In this document: one piece after another, positions 55,282 through 64,000 of the stretch
Layout of the letters: the number at the start of each line of letters is the position of its first letter
How positions within the stretch are numbered: the first letter of the stretch is position 1
Source of the DNA: Eustoma russellianum
Lineage: Eukaryota > Streptophyta > Magnoliopsida > Gentianales > Gentianaceae
Direction: 5' to 3'
Length of the DNA: 64,000 nucleotides
NCBI GenBank assembly: GCA_036186865.1
Contig: AP025042.1
Location: 11,192,347-11,256,346 of the forward strand
Program-made: the position numbers and the translations under genes
Notes under the pieces: model-generated
The model's input: the letters and a program-made list of their open reading frames with translations, nothing else
Told to the model about the DNA's origin: nothing
Database searches by the model: none

Positions 55282-56304
55282 ATGCCTCCAAGAAGAGATA
55301 ACACAGGAAAATCTGGTAATAGACAGGAGAACCAGCCACCACAGGTTGTTTTACCCCGGGTGCTCACTGACGCGCTAACGATGATCGCACAAGGGTTTGC
55401 TCAACAGCATCAGCCTCCACCCCCTCCACCGCCCCAGCATAACATCAGGTTCTTTTATGGAGAGATGAGAAAGATGAGGGTGCCGGAGTTTGGAGGGTGT
55501 ACTGATCCTGAGGAGGCTCAGCACTGGTTGGCTGAGGTGGAGAAATGTTTTCGGTTAGTGCAAGTGCCATAGGAGATAAAGGTTGATGTGGCCATACCTC
55601 TTCTAAGTGGCAAGGCTGGCGAATGGTGGGCCGGAATGGTGTTGAGAATGACCCCACCTATCTCGTGGGCGCAGTTCTGTGAGGTGTTCCTGAAGTATTA
55701 TGTGCCAGAGACAGATATACTGGACACGATTAGGGCATTCGACCGACTTGAGCAGGGTCGGATGACCGTATCAAAATATGCTGATCGTTTCCACGCTTTG
55801 GGAAAGTTTGCCCCAGCGATTATGTCTGATAATCGCCTTAAGATGACGAAGTTCGAGAGTGGTTTGGACTCGAGGATACAGTCGGCAATAGTGAATGCAG
55901 GAATAAAAACTTACGAGGACATGTTGGATGCATGTTTTCGGGTTGAGAGCGATTTTCGCCGAGTAGCGGCAAGAGCAGCTAGTGCAGGAGGGTCTGATAG
56001 AGGCAAAAGGCCAATAGATAATGTGAGAGTTGGTGGAAGACCCGAACGTTGGGTCAAGATTCCGAAAAGAGGCCCAGTTGGAAATTTTCAGAGACTTCCA
56101 CCCTAGAATCCCGTAGTTCAGCAGGTTATAGGAGTTTGCCCTCATTGCAACAAGAACCACGTTGGAGAGTGTAGGAAAGTGGCTGGAGCATGTTTTCGAT
56201 GCGGTCAAGTGGGTCACATGATTAGGGACTGCCCGGAGATGAAGAAACATAATCCTGGAGAGGCGGCTCAGCAGCCGAGAGCGAAGCCTAGAGCAAATGC
56301 CTGA
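55282..56304 (+). pseudogene. chromovirus gag
   Basis: From MPPRRDNTGKSGNRQ the frame passes a Pro/Gln-rich stretch, then FGGCTDPEEAQHWLAEVEKCF, then (after TAG at 55570) LLSGKAGEWWAGM, FCEVFLKYYVPE and RLEQGRMTVSKYADRFHAL, the capsid blocks of Tekay/Del gag. After another TAG at 56104 come CPHCNKNHVGEC and CFRCGQVGHMIRDC (C-x2-C-x4-H-x4-C), the nucleocapsid knuckle. A TGA lies at 56302. All pieces are in one frame, so only point stops break it. Confidence 0.9.
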
Positions 56305-56430
56305 GTACATCTCATGACGGACACGGATGTGCAGGAGGCTACCGATGTAGTAGCAGGTATCATTTAAACTAAGTTTGAATTTTTATTGAATTAGGTATTT
56401 ACGTGTTTAACTCTTTGTGTAAAACTTGAT

Positions 56431-56847
56431 ATGGCCTTATGTGCGGTTTTAGTAAATAAGATGCCTGCCAATGTGCTTTTCGATAGCGGCGCAAGCCACT
56501 CCTTTATAGCAAAGAGATTCACTAAGCACCTTGGTAGTTTGCCCGAATGGTTAGAAACTCCGTATCGCATTCAAGCGGCCGGAGATCAGATTATGGTTTC
56601 ATACCAACAGTATCGAGATTGCGAATTGGAGTTTGAAGGACAAACATTATCCGCCACACTGATCCCTATTCAGATGTACGACTTTGACGTTATATTAGGA
56701 ATGGATTGGTTGGCCAAGAATCACGCCAATATTGATTGTCGGTTGAAGCAAGTGATGATCAAGAACGCTAAGATGGAAGAGGTAATGTTTCAAGGAGATG
56801 CGGAGCGAAAGAAAGTTCCCAAGAAGGTATATGTATCCGTCGCATAA
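56431..56847 (+). pseudogene. chromovirus protease
   Basis: VLFDSGASHSFIAKRF at residues about 14-29 is the retropepsin active site with an intact DSG. VILGMDWLAKNHANIDC follows with the hydrophobic-G pattern. About 70 nt between gag (…ATDVVAG) and this ORF contain stops and fit no family sequence. Confidence 0.9.
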
Positions 56848-56859
56848 GCACACAAAGCC

Positions 56860-57800
56860 TTGAGGAAGGGTGCTGAGGGATTCCTAGTGTATGCCATGGA
56901 TGTTACTCAGGAGGTACCGTCTATTGAGCAAATTCCAGTGGTCAATGAATTTCCTAATGTGTTTCCGGAAGGTCTACCAGGAGTACCACCCCCGAGGGAA
57001 GTCGAGTTCGAGATAAACTTGATTCCAGGAACTGAACCTATTTCTAAAGCCCCTTATAGAATGGCTCCGGTAGAGTTGAGAGAGTTGAAGGAACAACTGC
57101 AGGAGTTATTAGACCAGAAGTTCGTCCGCCCTAGTGTATCGCCCTGGGGAGCACCTGTTTTATTTGTAAAGAAGAAAGATGGTAGCATGAGACTTTGTAT
57201 CGATTATAGAGAGTTGAATAAAGTTACCATCAAGAATAAGTATCCCCTTCCACGAATTGAGGATTTATTTGACCAGCTCAAAGGTGCTAAAATATTCTCT
57301 AAAATTGATCTCCGATCAGGATATCATCAATTGCGAGTGAAGGCCAAGGACATCGCAAAGACAGCCTTTCGCACAAGATATGGTCATTATGAGTTTTGGT
57401 GATGCCGTTTGGATTAACAAATGCCCCTGCAGCTTTTATGGACCTTATGAATACCGTCTTTTGAGAACAGTTGGACAAGTTTGTAGTGGTATTCATAGAT
57501 GATATTCTGGTGTATTCTCCTGACGAACAAACTCACGCTGAGCATTTGAGAACCGTTCTAGGTATTTTGAGGCAGAAACAACTATACGCTAAAAGTTTAG
57601 CAAGTGTGAGTTTTGGTTAAGAAGTGTGGCTTTTCTGGGTCACGTGATATCGGAGGAGGGAATTCCTGTTGACGCGAAGAAGGTGAAAGCTATAACTGAA
57701 TGGCCTAGACCCACCAACGTCACCGAAGTGCGGAGTTTCTTGGGTCTAGCGGGTTATTACAGAAAGTTGTTGAGGGATTTTTGAGAATAGCCGTACCTAT
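56860..57800 (+). pseudogene. chromovirus reverse transcriptase
   Basis: FPEGLPGVPPPREVEF, VRPSVSPWGAPVLFVKKKDG, MRLCIDYRELNKVTIKNKYP and FSKIDLRSGYHQLRV are intact to 57402. A missing T near 57398 moves the frame; MPFGLTNAPAAFMDLMN and the catalytic FIDDILVYS (near 57490) follow. A TGA near 57463 and a two-base surplus near 57590 are further breaks. SFLGLAGYYRK (57735-57770) ends the connection region. Confidence 0.9.
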
Positions 57801-57819
57801 CAGTCGCCTTACTCAAAAG

Positions 57820-58345
57820 TAGTCCGAGTGGACGGCGGAATGCGAACAAAGCTTCACGGAGCTTAAGAAGAGGTTAACGACAGCTCCAGTATTGGCTCAA
57901 CCCTCCGGAACTGATGGGTTTGTGATTTATAGTGATGCGTCGAAGAACGGTTTAGGTACGTAAACTGTAGTATAAGGTTATGATCTTATATACCAATTAA
58001 GTTTAGACTAATACCTTGTTTGTAGGTTGTGTTTTGATGCAAAACGAACGAGTCATAGCATATGCCTCAAGACAACTTAAGCCTTATGAGCAGAATTATC
58101 CAACACACGATCTTGAGCTTGTCGCAGTGGTGTTCGCCTTAAAGATTTGGCGGCACTATTTGTATGGAAAAAAGTGCGCGGTATTCACGGACCACAAGAG
58201 TTTAAAGTATTTATTCTCTCAGAAAGAATTAAACATGAGGCAACGGAGATGGTTGGAGTTGCTAAAAGACTACGATTTGATAATCCATTACCATCCAGGA
58301 AAGGCTAATAAAGTGGCAGATGCGTCAAGTAGGAAGTCCAGCCAT
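57820..58345 (+). pseudogene. chromovirus RNase H with a 70-nt intron
   Basis: SEWTAECEQSFTELKKRL, then FVIYSDASKNGLG with the catalytic Asp, lead to a GT-AG insert at 57956-58025. The same frame continues with CVLMQNERVIAYASRQLKP, THDLELVAVVFALKIWRHYL, FTDHKSLKYLFSQ and LELLKDYDLIIHYHPGKANKV. Removing exactly 70 nt joins a conserved G-L-G to C-V-L-M with no codon lost or gained. A TAG before SEW (57822) is a further stop. Confidence 0.85.
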
Positions 58346-59482
58346 GCGCGACAATCGCCTTTGGAAAGAGAGATAGAGGAATTTGGTTTGGAGGTGGTGG
58401 ATTCCATGGTGAACGTTCTGACAGCATTGACCATCACACCGAGTTTGATTGATCGAGTAAAAGAGGCTCAGAAGAATGATAAGACCCTCAGTGAAATAAC
58501 GGAAAAGGTGAAACAGAGTCAAGTTGAGGGATTTCAGGTCAAAAAGGACGGGAGCCTATGGTTCCGAGGAAGATTGTGTGTGCCTGACGTTGATGAACTT
58601 AGAAAAGAAATTTTGCAAGAAGCCCACAACCCAAGACTATCCATACATCCCGGTAGTACCAAGAAGTACAGAGACCTTAAGCAATATTATTGGTGGTCTG
58701 GGATGAAAAGACATATTGCGGAGTTTATAGAGAGATGTTTGGTTTGCCAACAAGTCAAGGCAGAACACCAAAGGCCGGGAGGATTATTGATGCCATTAGA
58801 AATTCCAGAATGGAAATGGGAACATGTCACGATGGATTTCGTAGCTAGTTTACCAAAGACAAGAAGTGGATATGACATGATTTGGGTCATCGTGGATCGT
58901 TTAACAAAGTCTGCCCATTTCCTACCCGTTTCAAGTGAAACACCTCTTGACAAGTTAGTGAATTTGTATATGGAGAATATTGTTAGCTTGCATGGTGTTC
59001 CAGTAAGTATAGTGTCCGATCGAGATTCACGGTTTACATCTAAGTTTTGGACAGCATTTCAGAAAGCCATGGGTACAGAATTAAGGTTGAGTACGGCGTA
59101 TCATCCTCAAACCGATTGTCAATCCGAGCGGACAATTCAGACCTTGGAAGATATGCTAAGGGCTTGCGTATTGGATTTTAAAGGGAGTTGGGATGGAATG
59201 GTAAAGCTGATGGAGTTTTCATATAACAATAGTTACCACAGCGCAATTGACATGGCTCCTTTTGAAGCTTTGTATGGAAGGAAATGTAGGTCCCCGGTTT
59301 ATTGGGACGAAGTAGGCGTGAGGACCATCACCAGACCTGAGCTATTGGAGAAAACGCTAGAGAAGGTGAAAGTCATCCGGGAAAGACTCAAGACGGCTCA
59401 GGATCGCAATAAGAGTTGGGCAGATTCCAAACGACGACCATTGGAATTTGATGTGGGTGAAAAAGTTTATTTGAGAGTATGA
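58340..59482 (+). pseudogene. chromovirus integrase
   Basis: The HHCC zinc-binding part includes HPGSTKKYRDLKQYYWW and CLVCQQVKAEHQ. The core has MDFVASLPKTRSGYD, VIVDRLTKSAHFLPV, SIVSDRDSRFTSKFW and YHPQTDCQSERTIQTLEDML, with the D, D and E in place; the usual QTDGQSER has C for G here. APFEALYGRKCRSPVYWDE and DVGEKVYLRV end the ORF. A single TGA at 59480 separates it from the next ORF in the same frame. Confidence 0.95.
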
Positions 59483-59497
59483 CCCACGAAGGACATT

Positions 59498-59872
59498 ATG
59501 AGGTTTAGAGTCAAAGGCAAGCTAAGTCCTCGCTTTATTGGTCCCTATGAAATACTGGAGAAAGTAGGAGCTTTAGCGTATAGGTTGGCGTTACCTCCAG
59601 TGTTGGCGCAAGTTCACAATGTCTTCCACGTGTCACAATTAAGGAAGTATGTGACGGATCCAAGTCATGTACTGGAAGTTCAACCTTTGGAACGCAAGGA
59701 AGATGTTACCTACGAAGAGATACCCGTGAAAATTGTGGACCGAAAGGATCAAGTGTTGAGGAAGCGAGTGATTCCTTATGTAAAGGTCCAATGGAGCAAT
59801 CACACAGAACGTGAAGCCACTTGGGAGCTCGAAGAACAAATACGGGAGAAGTATCCTCAACTCTTTGACTAA
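59498..59872 (+). pseudogene. integrase C-terminal end with chromodomain-like region
   Basis: RFRVKGKLSPRFIGPYEILEK and LAQVHNVFHVSQLRKYV are the GPY/F module. The last 50 residues (YEEIPVKIVDRKDQVLRKR, then YVKVQWSNHTEREATWELEE) are the chromodomain-like region of the Tekay/Del clade, which is thought to guide integration to heterochromatin. It belongs to the same frame as the integrase and stops at 59870 just before the polypurine tract. Confidence 0.9.
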
Positions 59873-59917
59873 GGTACGTAAGTTTCGAGGACGGAACTTT
59901 TTGTAAGGGGGGTGGAA

Positions 59918-62504
59918 TGTCATACCCCGTAACTTTTAAGCACGACTCTCAATATTTAAAGGTCAACCTTAGACACAATTTAATTAATGGTATAGGTTAG
60001 GAAGCTGAGTTAAATAAAATATTGGAAAAGAAAATAAAGGGTTAAAAGTGAGAATTAAGAAATTAGGGTAAATTACCCAAAATACCCCTCCCCACTTAAA
60101 TGAAGGGGGAGTTACACACAGGGGTATAACTCCCCATTGTCTAGCCATCGGTTATAACACCAAAAGAAGAGGGGAAAACCGCTAGAGAGAAAAGGGAGGA
60201 GAAAGAGGAAAGATGAAGAAGAAAGGAAGAAGAAAATGGAAGGAAGAGCGTCCAATCTAGGTTCAAACTTTACAGAAATTCTGCCAAACACTCGTAAGCG
60301 TATCTAGATTCCAAGGCAAGTAATCTTTCTATACGCTTTACGCTAATTTTGATACTTTAGCCCCTATGTTCCTACAAAGAGAAAACTTGGATCACACATT
60401 AGTAATCTTGACTCGTCTATGTTAAATGCTTTACTATATGTAATTGTTGTTGCTAGTTGCGTAAAGTCTTGTTCTTTGGGCCATTTTCTGAAAATAGTTA
60501 TGTGGTGCTTTGTTGTTTGTCAAGCATGCCCATGAAAGTGTATTCTTGATGTGTTTGTTGTCTTGTTCTATTCTTGTGTTGGTTGTCTACCCCTAGATGT
60601 TTGAGAGTAAGTGCAGGGAATTGAAGGATGAATGATGGCATTGTTATAGACTTGTTGTGTTGGGAATGTTGATGGTATCTTTTGAAGGTTGTGAATGATA
60701 GAAGGTTAAGAGTGGATATTATTAGACATAATTAAGCATCAATTCATGTTAGATGTGTGTTAAGTATGATGAATCTAGATGGCAAAATGGATCTTGAGAG
60801 GTTTAACATGAAAGGGTTGAAGGAGGAAGGAGAAGGGAGGAAGTTACTGCAGAAAAACTGCAGTTTAGAACCGTCAGAACACTTCGAACACCTACATTAG
60901 GCGCTCAATGTCACATTAGACGCCTAATGTAGGCGTTCAATGTGTCCCAGAGCATCCCCGTACACTTCGAACACCTACATTAGGCGCTCTATGTCACATT
61001 AGGCGCTTCATGTAGGCGTTCGATGTATACGACACATCCCCGAACACTTCGAACGCCTAGTATAGGCGCTCCATGTCCACATTAGGCGCTCCAAGTAGCG
61101 TTCGAAGTATACTGGAAGTCTTTTTGACCCTTTAGGCGCTCTATGTATATGTAGTAACTTTATACACTTCTTTTGAACATGAAATGCAAGGGTACTTGGG
61201 GTGTAATTGAGGTGTAGATGGTAAGTTTGATCAAGTAAGAATAAGATTGAATCCCAAGTGAATTAGTGAGACGAACGGACTTGGAAAGATACGAACATGG
61301 AGTGTTTGAGTTGCAAGACCGTATACTTGATATGTAAGATGTGTATGTGTGTGCATTACATGTTTGATACGAAGTTACATGTGCATCCTGCATCATGACA
61401 TGGGCACTTGCATTTGATTTGAGAATTTCTTTGCAAAAGAACATGTGTGTACAAGAGAAGTTTAAAGTTTTCGAAAGACAAAATGGCTGCTGGTTGACCG
61501 CAGGGTATAAAAGTCACGCTTGTGAAAGCAGGGTATAAAAGCGTGACCTGTGAATCAACAGCAGGGTATAAAATATGTTATGGGGCCGTGGACCTATCAG
61601 CACGAAAAATAAATTATTTTATGGGGCCGTGGACCTATCAGCACGGATATATGACGTATGTAATGGGGCCGTGGAACTTTCAGCACGGGGTATAAAGTTC
61701 TGTTTGCTGTGGACTGATCACCCACAGGGTATAAAGTTCTGCTACGGGAAGAATATGATAAGAAGGGTTATGAAATGTTTTGTGAAATGACACGCATGAC
61801 ATGTTTATGAAAGAAGACATATGCATGGGTGTTGTGTGTGATTTTAAAGAAGTACATGCATCATGATACACGAAGCATAAGATTGATGTGCAAGAGATGT
61901 GACTGGCTTATGACTTGCTTATGATGATATGTTGTTTTAGTACGTGTTTATTCTCGTATCCGTGTATCATTTATGTGTCTTATCTGTTTTGTGGCGTTCT
62001 TATAAAGATACTACTTGCTAACCCGAGCACCCTATTTTGGGCAATGATCTATACACTGGTGACTCGTCGTGTGTGATCCCGTAAGGTGTATAGACGGGTT
62101 ACTTGCTGGCGATAATTTCGCTAAGAACAGATACTCTATTCCTTTTCAGGTGAGCCGGAATTTGAAATGATATTTATCGAAGACGATGGCGAGTGGGTTC
62201 AGTGGGATGATGGACATGGAAGTAGATAGATGTTTGCTTACTTTCTTTATGTTGGAAAACTTGATGTTTATTATGTATGCTGTACTGGAGGATAAGTTAG
62301 ACAGTTGTCTGAACACCCTTTTATTTCCGCTGTACTTTCGGGTTGTATTAATGATGATGAAGTTTTAAATTTGATGACGTTTCTGCTGATTTATCTTACG
62401 TCATGAATGATGTACACTTGATCTGCTTTGACACTTCGTAGTTCTCATAGTAGACTACGGCGGATGCACTGGTTCCGATGACGGTATTGGACCGGGGCGC
62501 TACA
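59918..62504 (+). repeat. 3' LTR of the chromovirus (2587 bp)
   Basis: Collinear with 52375-55001. It is 40 bp shorter, mainly because one gggccgtggac unit is absent near 61690, and has a 4-bp extra (tatg) near 62275. Confidence 0.95.
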
Positions 62505-63272
62505 TAAGTTAAGTGGAGTCTTCACTGGTTTTACATCAAGCATATTGAAACGTTTTAGAATAGATTCAATATAGTGAGTTTGTGACAACACAAGTCCTGC
62601 TGTTATCCTAGAAATTTTAATACCTAGAATAACGTTAGCAACTCCCATATCATTCATGTCAAAGTTCCTCGTCAACATTTTCTTTGCATTTAAGATGATG
62701 TCTCGAGTAATTCCCATGATTAGCATGTCATCCACATAGAGACATACTATTCCATATGCATTTTGTGTTTTCTTAATATAGACACACTTGTCACACTCAT
62801 TGATCTTGAAACCATTAGCTAACATAGCTTGATCAAATTTGAAGTGCCACTGTTTGGGCGCTTTCTTAAGTCCATACAGGGACTTAACGAGTCTACAGAC
62901 TTTAAACTCTTGTCCTGGAACCACTAAACCTTCCGGTTGTTTCATATAGATTTCTTCATCTAACTCACCATTCAAAAAAACAGTCTTCACACCCATCTGG
63001 TGGATTTCCAGATTGTAAACTGCAGCAATTGCAACTAGAATCCTTATAGACGTTATTCTAGTTACTGGAGAGTATGTGTCAAAACTTGAGTCTATCTCAC
63101 TGTTGATTGCCTCTTTCCAGAACGGAGCTTTTGGAGTTGACATCGGCTCGGAAAAATTCATTGGCTTATTTTCTACCATATAAGTTAGAAAATCTGGACC
63201 AAACAAATTTGATATTCTGGCACGCTTGCTTTGACGAATTTTCTCATCTACATGAGGAGTCGTCTCACGCAC
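62505..63272 (-). pseudogene. copia reverse transcriptase (minus strand)
   Basis: TYSPVTRITSIRILVAIAAV, MGVKTVFLNGELDEEIYM, LVKSLYGLKKAPKQWHFKFD and VCLYVDDMLIMG are the RT blocks; the catalytic YVDD is intact. LVLSQTHYIESILKRFNM and VKPVKTPL come just before the break at 62505. Upstream, WKEAINSEIDS is the N-terminal RT entry, but the following W-block is shortened by about 30 residues, a likely deletion. Confidence 0.9.
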
Positions 63273-63299
63273 TCGCTTACCAGCTCTCGTTTCTTCTTC

Positions 63300-63960
63300 T
63301 TATTTCTTGTCTTTCCTCGGAAAGACATCCTCGAAGAACACTGCGTTCTTTGACTCCATGATTACGTTTTCATGTATGTCAGGAACATCTGATTTGTGCA
63401 CCAAGGACCGATATGCACTACTGTTCGTTGCATATCCGATGAATATGCAATCAACTGTTTTAGGCTCAATTTTAACTTGTCTTGGTTTAGGTACAACAAT
63501 CTTAGCCAGACACCCCCAAACTTTCAAGTATTTGTAGCTAGGCTTGTAGCATTTCCATAGCTCATACTAGGTTTCATCCATCTGCTTGGATGGAACTCTA
63601 TTCAATATGACATTACCTAAGAGTATGGCTTCCCCCCCCACAAGTTTTGGGGTAAACCCAAACTTATCAACATAGAATTCATCATCTCTTCCAGAGTTTG
63701 GTTTTTGCGTTCCATAATACCGTTCGATTGAGGTGTATATGGTGCAGTCGTTTGATGAATAATGCCTTGTTTCGAACAGAATTTGTTAAACGGTTCATCA
63801 TATTCGTCACCTCTATCACTACGAATTGCTTTAATTTGTTTGCTTTGTTGATTCTCAACTTCATTTTTATAGTCCTTGAAAACATCAAGGGCCTCGTCTT
63901 TGCTATTTAGTATGTAGACATAACTGTTGAGAAATATGTTTGGATAATTTTCAAAGTCAT
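63300..63960 (-). pseudogene. copia integrase, C-terminal half
   Basis: Read in frames that change twice: IRSDRGDEYDEPF-like core (near 63830) with the second catalytic Asp, an APYTPQSNG-like block with the Glu, and LKVWGCLAKIVVPKPR, GYATNSSAYR and FFEDVFPRK from the integrase C-terminal end (63300-63527). Left of this (higher coordinates) the frame stops near 63950. Confidence 0.75.
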
Positions 63961-64000
63961 GATTTTAAGTGGTGAATGAATGAAAATGTCACACCTGGTG

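Larger units (their letters stand above)
52375..62504 (+). mobile_element. Tekay/Del-type chromovirus (Ty3/gypsy), 10.1 kb, TSD TAAGT
   Basis: LTRs 52375-55001 and 59918-62504 begin TGTCATACCCC and end GGGGCGCTACA. TAAGT is duplicated at 52370-52374 and 62505-62509. Inside are gag, protease, RT, RNase H, integrase and a C-terminal chromodomain-like part on the plus strand, preceded by a tRNA-Met-type primer site and followed by a polypurine tract (gtaaggggggtggaa). The LTRs differ by only about a dozen substitutions in the first 1.1 kb, so the insertion is young, yet the coding region has several stops and frameshifts. Confidence 0.95.
50490..64000 (-). mobile_element. Ty1/copia element split by a chromovirus (cut by right window edge)
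   Basis: On the minus strand the order is integrase (64000-63300), RT (63272-62505), the inserted gypsy element (62504-52375), the rest of RT/RNase H (52369-51900) and an LTR. The two halves of the copia gene join at the duplicated TAAGT. The 5' LTR and gag are outside the window. Frames are broken in several places. Confidence 0.85.

Noticed and set aside
56358..56433. A second intron between gag and protease of the chromovirus
   Set aside because: The donor (gcag/gtatca) looks good, but no AG acceptor near 56433-56450 restores the frame, so a decayed linker is more likely.
63950..64000. 3' splice-site-like tttctcaacag on the minus strand next to the integrase
   Set aside because: The window ends 50 bp further on, so neither a donor nor the upstream exon can be examined.

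Overview
This is nuclear DNA of a flowering plant, probably a dicot (the species cannot be read from the window). Two genes look like real host genes and almost everything else is transposable elements in layered insertions. The host genes are a small single-exon gene on the minus strand (14728-14967) for an OEP7-like chloroplast outer-envelope protein, and a three-exon gene on the plus strand (21554-23780) for a short JAZ/TIFY5A-type jasmonate repressor. The JAZ protein has an N-terminal EAR motif (LELQL), a TIFY motif and a Jas motif, but no LPIAR degron. G-boxes lie in its promoter.

Layout. 1-2611: 5' half of a Ty1/copia element on the minus strand. 2612-4109: mostly empty, with one unidentified gene relic and a 21-bp poly-A insertion flanked by a 13-bp duplication. 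4110-8900: decayed L1-type LINE, minus strand. 8850-11200: end of a Ty3/gypsy polyprotein followed by two tandem ~1-kb LTR-like copies. 12684-13899: three tandem copies of a ~0.4-kb repeat. 14728-14967: OEP7-like gene. 15040-18720: AT-rich DNA and an old LTR-like stretch. 18807-20974: RTE-clade LINE fragment with an inverted copy of its own Au-SINE-like 3' tail, each arm next to a (TA)n tract. 21052-23780: JAZ gene.

24002-43520 is a decayed Ty1/copia element that holds two other elements. In its 5' LTR sits a 7.3-kb non-autonomous Tat-type gypsy element (24418-31743): gag on the plus strand, no pol, two tandem-repeat arrays, and on the opposite strand a four-exon gene with its own TATA box. 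Inside its protease coding region sits a 6.5-kb SIRE-like non-autonomous element (34074-40552) with 2.6-kb LTRs. 43720-47580 is an L1-type LINE with a C-terminal RNase H domain. 47689-50500 is a decayed 'putative plant transposon protein' gene split by a 1.6-kb hAT element with a perfect 8-bp target duplication. 50490-64000 is a minus-strand Ty1/copia element whose RT/RNase H region is split by a 10.1-kb Tekay/Del chromovirus (52375-62504, TSD TAAGT). That chromovirus carries a clean 70-nt GT-AG intron in its RNase H domain.

No tRNA, rRNA, CRISPR array or prokaryotic-type operon was seen. The most unusual items are the spliced antisense gene inside the pol-less Tat element, the intron in the chromovirus RNase H, the foldback arrangement around the RTE LINE, and the degron-less JAZ repressor. 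Limits: domain names come from motif recognition by eye; element edges without a target duplication are approximate; no alignment or database search was run.
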